Part shown: piece after piece, positions 31,675 through 40,727 of the stretch | How the letters are laid out: each line of letters starts with the position of its first letter | How positions within the stretch are numbered: the first letter of the stretch is position 1 | DNA from: Gammaproteobacteria bacterium | GTDB lineage: Bacteria; Pseudomonadota; Gammaproteobacteria; SZUA-229 | Assembly (NCBI GenBank): GCA_029882355.1 | Contig: JAOUKV010000018.1 | Location: 1-64,000 of the forward strand | Direction: 5' to 3' | DNA: 64,000 bases | Translations under genes and position numbers: made by a program | The notes under the pieces: model-generated | Databases searched by the model: none | What the model was told of the DNA's origin: nothing | The model's input: the letters and a program-made list of their open reading frames with translations, nothing else

Positions 31675-34203
31675 ATGAAAAATTCTGAAGATCATGTTTT
31701 GGATGATGAGGTTGCTGGTCTTGAGCTAGTTAAGACTTCTGATTTATCCGGTGTGGATACATCTCTTGATGAGTTATATGCACTTCTGGCTGAATCATCT
31801 TCGTTAGATAACGATGTTGAAGTCTCTATGGAAGATGAAACCTCGTTATCAGAAGATTCTATTTTAGAGGAACTACAGGCCATGTATAGTGGTTCTGAGG
31901 CTTCGGTATTAGATGGCGTAACTGAGCCAGCGGCTAAAAGTGTTTCTATTATGGATGAACTGGAAGCTATGTACGGTAGTTCAGATGGAATGATCATCAA
32001 TGATGAAAAGGCATCTGGCAATGAAGATGTGACGGTGAATAAAAGTGTCTCTGTTATGGAAGAGCTGGAAGCAATGTATGGTAGTGCCATTGCATCAACT
32101 ACGCTTGAAGATTTGCCCGTAGAAAAAAACACTTCCTCTCTGGAAGAGCTGGAAGCCCTGCTGGGCGACACATTTAAAACTGTGACGGAAGAAGTTGGAG
32201 AAGATGTTGATAATCTGGTCGCCCTCAATGACTTGACAAACTCTCTGGTGGAAATGAACTCACATGAAGAAACTGAACCCAGCGACGTGTACTCTAGTTC
32301 TAATTATGAACAGTTATTTGAAAATCGAAAATCAGTTTTAGAAGAATTACAGAACCTTCTTCAATCAAGTGTTGAAGAACTGAAAACAAAAGAGAATAGT
32401 AATACAGAGACATCAATCTTGGCACTGGATAAGGAATATCCAACACGCAATGAATTAATCACTCTTCTTGAAGATAAGCTCAGTCAGTTGAGGATGATTT
32501 CAGATGCTTCAGGCAGTTTTTCTTTAGATGGTAATTCGTCAGTTCTGGATGAATTGAATGCTCTTGTGGTTGGGGCAGGGTCTGCTATAAGTTCTTCAAA
32601 TTCATATCTACCAACAACTCCAGTTGAAGCATTACCTGATGGTCGTGATATCAGCATGTCGGATAATGTTGATGAATATGTATCTTACATAAACGATAAA
32701 TATAAAAATGCTTCCAGTGATGCAGTTACTGAAAGCGCTAGTTTTGAGAATTTAATCTCAGATACAAATAACGCCATCGAATCTGTGCAGGCACAAGATG
32801 CTTTATCTGTTTCCGAAAATATTGAAATAGCTGATACCGATTCTGGATTAAAAGAATTGCAAGCATATTTAGCCGCGATGTCAGAAACTTCGACCGTTGA
32901 TAATGATAGTCTGGTTGATGTTGATGTTGATGCTGATAGACAAGTAAGTGTAAGCCATCCCGGCGACTCATCAACCGAGTCTGCTGATAGTGGATTAAGT
33001 GCTCTAGAACAGTTTGAAGAGTTAATGGGTGAAACTGCACCTTCAGACACTGACGTTGATAGTTCCATTGATGAGGAGATAGAAGATTTAGGCAAACAAG
33101 CTGGAATTGCTGATATATCTATGAAGTCAGATAGTGAGTTGAGTGCACTAGAACAGCTTGAAAGGTTGGTGGGAGAAACAACCTCATCAGAAAATAAAGA
33201 ATCGAGCGAAGATATATCAGTCACAAATAATGATTTTGAAATTCTGCAGGAATCATCTTATTTATCCGATAAAGTCGAAGAAGTTGAAGTTGAAACTGAA
33301 CAGGACTCTGTAGAAATGGATTCATCAGGTCAAAAGGAAAATATACAACCTGTTGATGCTCATAGAAATAGATTAAAGCAGCGATCTATTCCAAACGATG
33401 TTTATCCATCGGAGGCAATAGAAACTAAGAAGCACCTGCCGATAGGTAGTATCTTATTAGTAGCAATCATCGTTGGCGTAATTATTTTATGGGCTCAATT
33501 TAATAGCGGAGAAGTTCCTCGTGATCGTGTGCAACCTGATCCGGTCGCATCGAAAGAGAAAGCGGTTTTAGTTGAGTCTGTGCCTAAAACTGAACCTGAA
33601 AATAATTCAACATTGGAACTATTACCTGAGCCCCAGAAAGAGGCATTACTTGTACCTGAAACTGAATATTTATACGAGGATGATTCTACTTCTGATATGC
33701 CAGCGGTAGTAGAAAATATTAGTGATTCTCAATCGGCTATTGACACATCTATCTACGAGGAGGAATCATTAAATGAATTAAATGCAACTCCTGTTGACTC
33801 TTATGTTGATGAAACATTTATTAATAATGAAATTAATATAGATGATGAAGCTTCCGCTTCACAGCTAGAGTTACCGGTTCAATTAATGACACCTGTAGAG
33901 CCTGAAATAGTTACTGGTGAAGCTTCTAATATGTCGACCGATGTAACTGCTGACATGAATAATGTCTGGTCTGTGCATTTATTTTCTTATTACAATGAAC
34001 CACCGATTGCTAGTGAGGTTGAGTTCCTAAAAGTGCTGGGTGTTCCTTATAAGATAAAAAGGGCCATAGTTCATGGCAAGCTTTGGTATCGTGTGCAGGT
34101 TGATAAACGTTCAGAGTTTCATGTTGCAAAAGAATATGCGGTGATGCTGGGTAAAAAGTACGGTATAAAGGGGATATGGATTAGCAAGAATAAGGATCAG
34201 TAA
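31675..34203 (+). CDS. Acidic repeat protein with one TM segment and C-terminal SPOR domain
   Basis: Large acidic protein of 842 residues. There is no signal peptide. The first 585 residues, predicted cytoplasmic, hold about ten spaced copies of a short helical motif of form S-h-h-E-E-L-E-A-h (for example SIMDELEAMYGS, SVMEELEAMYGS, SSLEELEALLGD, SGLSALEQFEEL), joined by Ser/Asp/Glu-rich linkers. One membrane segment (IGSILLVAIIVGVIILWAQF) lies near 590-610. After an acidic periplasmic linker, residues 763-842 form a SPOR-like domain (NVWSVHLFSYYNEPP to GIKGIWISKN). SPOR domains bind denuded septal peptidoglycan. ATG at 31675 is chosen because AGGA lies eight bases upstream. It recalls FimV/TonB-like linkers, but no LysM is present. 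Function unknown. Confidence 0.8.
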   Translation: MKNSEDHVLDDEVAGLELVKTSDLSGVDTSLDELYALLAESSSLDNDVEVSMEDETSLSEDSILEELQAMYSGSEASVLDGVTEPAAKSVSIMDELEAMYGSSDGMIINDEKASGNEDVTVNKSVSVMEELEAMYGSAIASTTLEDLPVEKNTSSLEELEALLGDTFKTVTEEVGEDVDNLVALNDLTNSLVEMNSHEETEPSDVYSSSNYEQLFENRKSVLEELQNLLQSSVEELKTKENSNTETSILALDKEYPTRNELITLLEDKLSQLRMISDASGSFSLDGNSSVLDELNALVVGAGSAISSSNSYLPTTPVEALPDGRDISMSDNVDEYVSYINDKYKNASSDAVTESASFENLISDTNNAIESVQAQDALSVSENIEIADTDSGLKELQAYLAAMSETSTVDNDSLVDVDVDADRQVSVSHPGDSSTESADSGLSALEQFEELMGETAPSDTDVDSSIDEEIEDLGKQAGIADISMKSDSELSALEQLERLVGETTSSENKESSEDISVTNNDFEILQESSYLSDKVEEVEVETEQDSVEMDSSGQKENIQPVDAHRNRLKQRSIPNDVYPSEAIETKKHLPIGSILLVAIIVGVIILWAQFNSGEVPRDRVQPDPVASKEKAVLVESVPKTEPENNSTLELLPEPQKEALLVPETEYLYEDDSTSDMPAVVENISDSQSAIDTSIYEEESLNELNATPVDSYVDETFINNEINIDDEASASQLELPVQLMTPVEPEIVTGEASNMSTDVTADMNNVWSVHLFSYYNEPPIASEVEFLKVLGVPYKIKRAIVHGKLWYRVQVDKRSEFHVAKEYAVMLGKKYGIKGIWISKNKDQ

Positions 34204-34223
34204 TAATATTTTGGTTATACAAT

Positions 34224-34258
34224 AAAAAGGCCAGCATCGTGCTGGCCTTTTTATTTTT
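34224..34258 (+). terminator. Intrinsic terminator of the SPOR gene
   Basis: AAAAAGGCCAGCA and TGCTGGCCTTTTT form a perfect 13-bp stem with the loop TCG and a following T-run. It may also act on the minus strand for the Kelch-repeat gene. Confidence 0.95.
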
Positions 34259-34313
34259 ATGGATGTTGAATATAGCTATAGCTTTGAGTCAGATTCCAAA
34301 TTAATTAAGAAAA

Positions 34314-36941
34314 TTAATTAAAACGGATAAAAGAATGAGTGCCATAACGCCAGTCAACACCATTGCTGGATGACCATACGTCATTTTTAAGAGAAACATC
34401 ATCACCACCAATCAGCCAGAGTTTATTACCACTACCATCATTGAAGTTGACTACTTGATGGGAAAGTCGTGCTGAAAAAGCGGTACTGGCAGATTGTTGT
34501 AGCCAGTTAATACCGTTACTAGATGACCATACATCGTTTTTATACGTGCCATCTGAGCCGCCGATAAGCCAGAGCTTATCGCCACCACCATCGTTGAAGC
34601 TGACGACTTGGTGATTTTTACGTGCAGAAAATTCTGCGCTACTTGTCAATTGTATCCAGTTAATGCCATCACTGGATGACCATACATCGTTTTTAAAGGC
34701 ATCATCAAAACCACCGATGAGCCAGAGTTTATCGCCACTGCCATCATTGAAGTTGACTACCTGATAATCTTTACGTGCAGAAAATGCCGCACTGGCTGTT
34801 TTTTGTGTCCAGTTTATGCCATCACTGGATGACCATACGTCGTTTGTTTTTGATCCATCATTGCCACCAACGAGCCATAGCTTGTCGCCGCTGCCATCGT
34901 TGAAAATGACCACTTGATGGTCTTCACGCGCAGAAAATTCTGCGCTACTTGTTAATTGTATCCAGTTTATGCCATCTCCAGATGACCATACGTCATTCCT
35001 TTTTTCTCCATCATCACCGCCGATGAGCCAGAGTTTATTGCCGCTACCATTGTTGAAACTAACGACTTGATGATTTTTACGCTCGGAAAATGCTGCGTTG
35101 GCGGTCTCTTTTGTCCAGTCGATACCATCACTGGATGACCACACATCATTTGTTTTTGTGCCATCATCACCGCCGATGAGCCAAAGTTTATTACCGCTAC
35201 CATCATTGAAATTGACCGCTTGATGAAATCTACGAGCCGAGAATTCAGCATTGGTGGTTTGTTGTGCCCAGTTAATACCATTACTGGATGACCATACGTC
35301 GTTTGTTTTAGTGCCCTCAGAGCCACCGATGAGCCAGAGCTTGTTACCGTTACCGTCATTGAAACTGACAACTTGATGTGCATAGCGAGCCGAAAATGCA
35401 GCGCTGTCTATTTGTTGTGTCCAGTTAATACCATCATTGGATGACCATACGTCATTTTTAAGCTCGCCATCATCGCCACCGATGAGCCAGAGTTTGTTGC
35501 CGTTGTTATTGTTGAAGCTGACGACTTGATGAGCTGAGCGATTGGAGAACGCAGCGTTGTTTATCTGTTGTACCCAGTTAATGCCATTACTGGATGACCA
35601 TACATCGTTTTTAAAGTCGCCATCATCACCACCGATGAGCCAGAGCTTATCACCACTACCATCGTTGAAGCTGACTACCTGATGATTTTTACGCGCAGAA
35701 AATTCTGCACTGACAGTCTCTTGTGTCCAGTTAATACCGTCACTGGAAGACCACACGTCATTCGTATTGCTATCATTAGTAGTGGATGACCAAATGTTGT
35801 TTATTTTCCTGTCATCAGCACCACCGATGAGCCAGAGCTTATCTCTACTGCCATCATTAAAACGGACTACCTGATGTGCAGAACGTGCAGAAAATGCTGC
35901 ACTGGCTGTTTTTTGTGTCCAGTTAATACCATCACTGGATGACCATACATCATTTTTAAGTGAGCCATCATTGCCACCAATGAGCCATAGCTTGTCGCCG
36001 CTGCCATCATTGAAGCTAACCACCTGATGACCTTTACGCGCTGAAAATGCTGCATTCGTTGTTTTTTGAGTCCAGTTGATACCATCACTGGATGACCATA
36101 CGTCATTTTTAAGTGAACCACCATCACCACCAATAAGCCAGAGCTTGTCACCAGTACCATCGTTGAAATTGACGGCCTGATGAATATAGCGATTTGAGAA
36201 CTGTTTTGAAGAAATTGTAGCTCCATAACTTTGTACATCACCATGTTTTAACCAGTAAGTGCTGGTTTGATAATGGTGCGTGCTTGTATCGACAATATTA
36301 GAACCATCAAGAAGGTCAAGAGCCGAGTTTTGGCAAGCACGGTAATTATCCAGATTACATTTTGCATTGGTGGAATGATTCAGTACTAGACCATTAGCCT
36401 CTGCTGGAAAATCTAAGAGGGCATCCTTTGAGCCAATTTTTGCTGTAAATGGAATATTTTTGGGTACTGCGTTGATGTAGTAAAAATCATTTGCAGCACT
36501 GTAAGTCGAATCTTCAGCCTTATGAACTCGGATCAGGGTTGCACCACTGGATAAAATTTTAACTTTGCCTGTGGTGGTATTAATGCTGGCAATGTCAGGA
36601 TTATCACTACTATATGTAATTGCACCTGTGCCAAGACCTCCGACGGCAGTATTTGTTAGTTGATCACCAACAAAGGCATATTTACTGTTATTTTCAATAA
36701 AGCGAATAGTTTGAGATTGCTTGCCATCGATGCCATTAGCACCATTAATGCCATTAGTTACCTTAACTTCTTTAACTTGAATCTCTTTAACTTCAATATC
36801 TTTAACCTTTTTAACTGCATCTACTTCAGTTGTATTTTTACTGCGATTTTTACTATTAATGTCTTTTGTGTCGCCACCACCACAAGATGATAAACAAAAG
36901 GATAAGCAGGCTGCTAAGACTAATGGGGTAATTTTATTCAT
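34314..36941 (-). CDS. Kelch-like 51-residue-repeat lipoprotein
   Basis: Secreted lipoprotein of 875 residues. The ATG at 36941 is chosen because it gives a proper signal (MNKITPLVLAACLSFCLSS then Cys, lipobox LSSC); a longer open frame upstream has no signal at its start. After the Cys come GGGDTKD, a short Lys/Val-rich repeat (KDIEVKEIQVKEVKV), a collagen-like NGINGANGIDGK, and a BIg2-like domain (about residues 75-155). Twelve tandem repeats of 51 residues then run to the end, each with HQVVSFNDGSGDKLWLIGG and NDVWSSSDGINWTQ. This is a Kelch/galactose-oxidase type beta-propeller pattern. Repeat 3 holds a 13-residue insertion that copies NDVWSS. Asp-rich turns may bind calcium. Role unknown; surface adhesion is plausible. 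Confidence 0.85.
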   Translation of the reverse strand: MNKITPLVLAACLSFCLSSCGGGDTKDINSKNRSKNTTEVDAVKKVKDIEVKEIQVKEVKVTNGINGANGIDGKQSQTIRFIENNSKYAFVGDQLTNTAVGGLGTGAITYSSDNPDIASINTTTGKVKILSSGATLIRVHKAEDSTYSAANDFYYINAVPKNIPFTAKIGSKDALLDFPAEANGLVLNHSTNAKCNLDNYRACQNSALDLLDGSNIVDTSTHHYQTSTYWLKHGDVQSYGATISSKQFSNRYIHQAVNFNDGTGDKLWLIGGDGGSLKNDVWSSSDGINWTQKTTNAAFSARKGHQVVSFNDGSGDKLWLIGGNDGSLKNDVWSSSDGINWTQKTASAAFSARSAHQVVRFNDGSRDKLWLIGGADDRKINNIWSSTTNDSNTNDVWSSSDGINWTQETVSAEFSARKNHQVVSFNDGSGDKLWLIGGDDGDFKNDVWSSSNGINWVQQINNAAFSNRSAHQVVSFNNNNGNKLWLIGGDDGELKNDVWSSNDGINWTQQIDSAAFSARYAHQVVSFNDGNGNKLWLIGGSEGTKTNDVWSSSNGINWAQQTTNAEFSARRFHQAVNFNDGSGNKLWLIGGDDGTKTNDVWSSSDGIDWTKETANAAFSERKNHQVVSFNNGSGNKLWLIGGDDGEKRNDVWSSGDGINWIQLTSSAEFSAREDHQVVIFNDGSGDKLWLVGGNDGSKTNDVWSSSDGINWTQKTASAAFSARKDYQVVNFNDGSGDKLWLIGGFDDAFKNDVWSSSDGINWIQLTSSAEFSARKNHQVVSFNDGGGDKLWLIGGSDGTYKNDVWSSSNGINWLQQSASTAFSARLSHQVVNFNDGSGNKLWLIGGDDVSLKNDVWSSSNGVDWRYGTHSFIRFN
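34326..36200 (-). repeat. Twelve tandem 153-base repeats
   Basis: Direct coding repeats of 153 bases, all in frame, with one 39-base insertion in the third. Neighbouring copies differ at many sites, but some non-neighbours (for example repeats 8 and 10 in their IQLTSSAE ends) share identical variants, a sign of past recombination between copies. Confidence 0.92.
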
Positions 36942-37284
36942 TTTTTTCCCGTATATAGGCACTGTGATTATAAATCTGAAGCAATAAAGACTAAGAGTGC
37001 TTTTATCGCTGCGATGCATATTATGATTTGATTTCGGATTACTCTTTAACAGAGCGTTTTTTTATTTTTTGTGAAGATAATTCCAACAGTAAAAGCATCA
37101 TAATTAGAAACCATGGAAATATCAATGATGAATAATCGATCATAAGTACTTGATGTTATTCTAATATTTTGTGTTGTAATTAATATAGAGGAGAAATTCG
37201 GGGGAGAGGGTAGTTTGAAAAACTGGGGATTATAAAATAGGCAAAAAAAAGGGTTATGATTTTTAGTCATAACCCTTTGGTGTT
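36942..37284. other. Non-coding stretch between Kelch gene and tRNA-Asn
   Basis: AT-rich DNA of about 340 bases. It holds the upstream region of the Kelch gene, with no convincing promoter, and the tRNA-Asn terminator. I see no gene. Confidence 0.5.
37243..37278 (-). terminator. Terminator of tRNA-Asn
   Basis: AAAGGGTTATGA (37248-37259) and TCATAACCCTTT (37267-37278) form a perfect 12-bp stem. Read on the minus strand it ends in a run of T (A run at 37243-37250). Confidence 0.92.
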
Positions 37285-37360
37285 TGGCTCCTCGACCTGG
37301 GCTCGAACCAGGGACAAACGGATTAACAGTCCGTTGCTCTACCAACTGAGCTATCGAGGA
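37285..37360 (-). tRNA. tRNA-Asn (anticodon GTT), CCA encoded
   Basis: Read on the minus strand, TCCTCGA pairs with TCGAGGA in the acceptor stem, with G as discriminator and an encoded CCA. The anticodon loop is CTGTTAA inside the stem CGGA/TCCG. The T-loop GGTTCGAGCC and D-loop AGCTCAGTTGGTAGAGC are standard. Length is 76 bases. Confidence 0.98.
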
Positions 37361-37399
37361 ATAGTGCTCTTTTCAAGGCAGACCTTGATTGGAGGCGGT

Positions 37400-37428
37400 A
37401 TGCTACCGATTTGGCCTCTATCGGTCAA
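37400..37428 (-). promoter_or_regulatory. Promoter of tRNA-Asn
   Basis: On the minus strand: TTGACC (37428-37423), 17-base spacer, TAGCAT (37405-37400), then the GC-rich discriminator ACCGCC. This is the standard form of a stringently controlled stable-RNA promoter. Confidence 0.75.
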
Positions 37429-37457
37429 TAGCTATTACATGATTACGGTGGTATTTA

Positions 37458-38639
37458 TTAAATGGCGGCTGCTATCCGGGTTAATGCTTTTTCCAGGCTG
37501 CCCATATCAGTGGCATATGATAGACGGAGATGGCCTTCTGAACCAAAAGCTGAGCCGGGGACGACGGCGACTTCCGCTTTTTCTAATAAATATTCAGCCA
37601 GTTGTACGTCGTTTTCAATATCATCCATACGTTCGATCACTGCATGGAATGAGGGGAAGCTATAGAATGTGCCATCACTGGCCAGACAATCAACATCATC
37701 CATACTATTCAATCGATGAAGAACGTAATCATGACGCTCTTTGAAAGTGTCGCACATTGTCTTCAGGAAGCTCTGGTCACCTTCCAGTGCTGCCTGTGCT
37801 GCAGCTTGAGCAATAGAGCAGGGGTTAGAAGTGCTTTGTGATTGTACCTTCTTCATCGCCTTGATTAGATCGGCAGGGCCTGCACCGTAACCAATGCGCC
37901 AGCCGGTCATAGAATAGGCTTTGGAAACACCATTTAGCATGACGGTGCGATCCTGTAATTCAGGGCAGACATTGAGGATGTTGTTAAAGCCTTCAGCCGT
38001 CCAGATGATGTGTTCATAAATATCATCAGTGAGAATAACAATCTGTGGGTGCTTGAGTAATACATCAGACAGTGCTTTTAATTCATCGCGAGTGTAAGCC
38101 TTACCCGATGGGTTGGACGGGCTGTTGAGTATGAATAGTTTTGTTTTTTTAGTAATCGCCGCTTCTAATTGCTCAGCGGTGATCTTGAAAGCTTGCTTGA
38201 TGTCACCATTAACAATAATGGGTTCAGCATCCGCCAGTTTGACCATATCCGGATAAGATACCCAGTAGGGTGCAGGAATAATGACTTCATCGCCGGCATT
38301 GAGCAAGGCTTGAAACATATTGTAGATAACTTGTTTGCCACCTGTTGAAACCAGAATCTGATCGGGGTTGTATGCCAGGCCGTTATCTCTTTCAAATTTG
38401 TTTATAATGGCTTGTTTGAGCCCCGCAGTACCATCGACCGCAGTATATTTGGTGAAGCCATCCTGAATGGCTTTAATCGCGGCAGCTTTAATGTGGTCAG
38501 GGGTGCCAAAGTCGGGTTCGCCAGCGGCCAGGCCGATAACATCGCGGCCTTGTGCTCGTAACTGGTTAGCCAGTGCGGTTACGGCAAGGGTAGGTGAGGG
38601 TTTAACTCGTTGGACGCGATCAGAGGTTTTAATGTTCAA
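37458..38639 (-). CDS. Aspartate aminotransferase, class Ib type
   Basis: PLP-dependent aminotransferase of 393 residues, fold type I. The PLP lysine is in NGVSKAYSMTGWRIGY near residue 236. NSPSNPSGKAYTRDEL carries the conserved Asn, and LRLSYAT near residue 373 carries the substrate-carboxylate Arg. Sequences of this kind are aspartate aminotransferases, often also acting on prephenate. E. coli AspC is class Ia, so the aspC symbol is not assigned. It is divergent from uvrB with only 55 bases between the starts. Confidence 0.93.
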   Translation of the reverse strand: MNIKTSDRVQRVKPSPTLAVTALANQLRAQGRDVIGLAAGEPDFGTPDHIKAAAIKAIQDGFTKYTAVDGTAGLKQAIINKFERDNGLAYNPDQILVSTGGKQVIYNMFQALLNAGDEVIIPAPYWVSYPDMVKLADAEPIIVNGDIKQAFKITAEQLEAAITKKTKLFILNSPSNPSGKAYTRDELKALSDVLLKHPQIVILTDDIYEHIIWTAEGFNNILNVCPELQDRTVMLNGVSKAYSMTGWRIGYGAGPADLIKAMKKVQSQSTSNPCSIAQAAAQAALEGDQSFLKTMCDTFKERHDYVLHRLNSMDDVDCLASDGTFYSFPSFHAVIERMDDIENDVQLAEYLLEKAEVAVVPGSAFGSEGHLRLSYATDMGSLEKALTRIAAAI

Positions 38640-38694
38640 CAGTGTGATTCCGTAGGCTGCAAAGGTTAATTTAAAATATACTGTATTGTGACAA

Positions 38695-40710
38695 ATGTCT
38701 AAACAATTTGAAATAGTTACTGACTATAAACCTGCGGGAGATCAACCCACAGCTATAGCGACCTTGATGGATGGCCTTGAATCTGGACTAGCGAGGCAAA
38801 CTTTGCTGGGCGTTACTGGTTCGGGCAAGACCTTTACCATCGCTAACATCGTTCAGAAAACGCAGCGTCCCACCATAGTGCTGGTGCCTAACAAAACGCT
38901 GGCGGCTCAGTTTTATGGTGAGATGAAAGAATTCTTTCCGAATAATGCCGTCGAATACTTCGTTTCTTATTACGATTATTACCAGCCAGAAGCCTATGTG
39001 CCCGCCAGCGACACCTTTATCGAAAAGGATGCCTCGGTTAACGAACACATCGAACAGATGCGGCTGTCGGCCACCAAGGCGCTGATGGAGCGTAAAGACA
39101 CCATTATTGTCGCCACTGTCTCGGCGATTTATGGTTTGGGTGATCCTGATTCTTATTTCGCCATGGTCTTGCACCTGGTGCGCGGTGATATTGTCGACCA
39201 GCGCCAGATCCTGCGTCGCCTCGCCGAACTGCAATATACACGTAATGATATGGAGCTTCGCCGGGGTTGTTATCGAGTACGCGGTGATGTTATTGATATT
39301 CATCCCGCCGATTCCGAAAAAGAAGCGGTTCGTATTGAATTGTTCGATGAAGAAATCGAAGGCCTGAGTTATTTTGATCCACTCACCGGTGAAGTATTGC
39401 GCAAGGTGGCACGTTTAACTATTTATCCTAAAACTCATTACGCGACACCACGAGATATGATCGTCAAAGCGATTGTGCAGATTCGTGAGGAATTAAAAGA
39501 GCGATTAGCAGAACTCAAAGACATGGATAAGCTGGTTGAGGCGCAACGGCTTGAACAGCGCACCCGCTTTGATCTGGAAATGATGCAGGAGCTGGGTTAT
39601 TGCAATGGTGTGGAAAATTATTCACGCTATTTATCAAACCGAAATCCGGGTGATCCACCGCCGTGTTTATTTGATTACTTGCCGGATAATGCCTTGCTGG
39701 TGGTAGATGAAAGTCACGTGTTGATTCCTCAGTTGGGGGCGATGTATAAAGGCGATCGTTCGCGCAAAGAAAATCTGGTCAACTTTGGTTTTAGATTGCC
39801 ATCAGCGCTGGACAATCGACCACTGCGTTTTGATGAATTTGAAAAAATGACACCGCAGACCATCTTTGTTTCAGCTACGCCCGGGCCATATGAGCATGAG
39901 AAGTCTGAATCGATAGCAGAGCAGGTGGTTCGACCTACTGGGTTACTCGATCCTGAAATCGAAGTGCGGCCAGTGGCCACACAGGTCGATGATGTCATGT
40001 CCGAAATTAATCAGCGTGTTGAATTAAACGAACGTGTACTGGTTCTGACATTAACCAAACGCATGGCCGAAGATTTAACCGATTACCTGACCGAACACGG
40101 TATTCGTGTGCGTTATTTGCATTCTGATATCGACACCGTCGAACGTGTAGAAATTATTCGAGATTTACGATTAGGTGTATTTGATGTGTTGGTAGGCATT
40201 AATCTGCTACGAGAAGGCCTGGATTTGCCCGAAGTTTCACTGGTCGCCATTTTAGATGCCGACAAAGAAGGTTTTTTACGTTCCGATCGATCTCTTATTC
40301 AAAGTATTGGGCGTGCAGCACGTAATGTTCGCGGTAGAGCCATTTTATATGCAGACAGAATTACTGGATCTATGGAACGATCAATTGCAATTACAGATCA
40401 GCGTCGAGAAAAACAGCGTGCACACAATTTGAAAATGGGTATTTCGCCGCAGGGGATTATCAAAAAAGTCACTGATGTACTGGAGTCAGGTTACGATAAT
40501 AAACATTTAACACGGCAGGACAAGGCTGGTTTGAAGGTGGCAGAAGAGCGCGCATCATATGCAGTGATGACACCCAGGCAATTATCAACTGCAATAGATA
40601 AAATGGAAAAAGAAATGTACGGCCACGCCAAAAATCTTGAGTTTGAAGAAGCTGCTGCAGTTCGAGATAAACTGGAGGAAATGAAACGTCTAGCGTTAGG
40701 GCCTGTTTAG
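38695..40710 (+). CDS. uvrB: Excinuclease ABC subunit B
   Basis: Damage-verification helicase of nucleotide excision repair, working with UvrA and UvrC. 671 residues, complete. Walker [11 protein letters not shown] near 39, the beta-hairpin [12 protein letters not shown] near 94, DESH box, SATPGPYE, motif [11 protein letters not shown] and the C-terminal UVR domain ([17 protein letters not shown]) that contacts UvrC are all present. Directly before the start there is TATACTGTAT, a -10-like element overlapping half of a LexA-type site. Confidence 0.99.
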   Translation: MSKQFEIVTDYKPAGDQPTAIATLMDGLESGLARQTLLGVTGSGKTFTIANIVQKTQRPTIVLVPNKTLAAQFYGEMKEFFPNNAVEYFVSYYDYYQPEAYVPASDTFIEKDASVNEHIEQMRLSATKALMERKDTIIVATVSAIYGLGDPDSYFAMVLHLVRGDIVDQRQILRRLAELQYTRNDMELRRGCYRVRGDVIDIHPADSEKEAVRIELFDEEIEGLSYFDPLTGEVLRKVARLTIYPKTHYATPRDMIVKAIVQIREELKERLAELKDMDKLVEAQRLEQRTRFDLEMMQELGYCNGVENYSRYLSNRNPGDPPPCLFDYLPDNALLVVDESHVLIPQLGAMYKGDRSRKENLVNFGFRLPSALDNRPLRFDEFEKMTPQTIFVSATPGPYEHEKSESIAEQVVRPTGLLDPEIEVRPVATQVDDVMSEINQRVELNERVLVLTLTKRMAEDLTDYLTEHGIRVRYLHSDIDTVERVEIIRDLRLGVFDVLVGINLLREGLDLPEVSLVAILDADKEGFLRSDRSLIQSIGRAARNVRGRAILYADRITGSMERSIAITDQRREKQRAHNLKMGISPQGIIKKVTDVLESGYDNKHLTRQDKAGLKVAEERASYAVMTPRQLSTAIDKMEKEMYGHAKNLEFEEAAAVRDKLEEMKRLALGPV

Positions 40711-40727
40711 AATTTGAGTCTATTTGC

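Noticed and set aside
31692-33224. Long open frames opposite the SPOR gene
   Set aside because: They are Ser-rich mirror images of the repeated Glu/Asp/Ser codons of the real gene, with no start signals or recognisable domain.
34326-36200. CRISPR-like repeated array
   Set aside because: The period is 153 bases, the whole unit including the 'spacer' is similar, and it is an open coding frame of Kelch-like repeats.
36942-37019. Longer start of the Kelch lipoprotein at 37019
   Set aside because: The extra 26 residues would place the lipoprotein signal inside the chain; the ATG at 36941 gives a standard signal peptide and lipobox.
38679-38698. LexA (SOS) box before uvrB
   Set aside because: TACTGTAT matches the left half of the SOS box, but the right half (CAG at the required spacing) is absent, so only a half site is seen.
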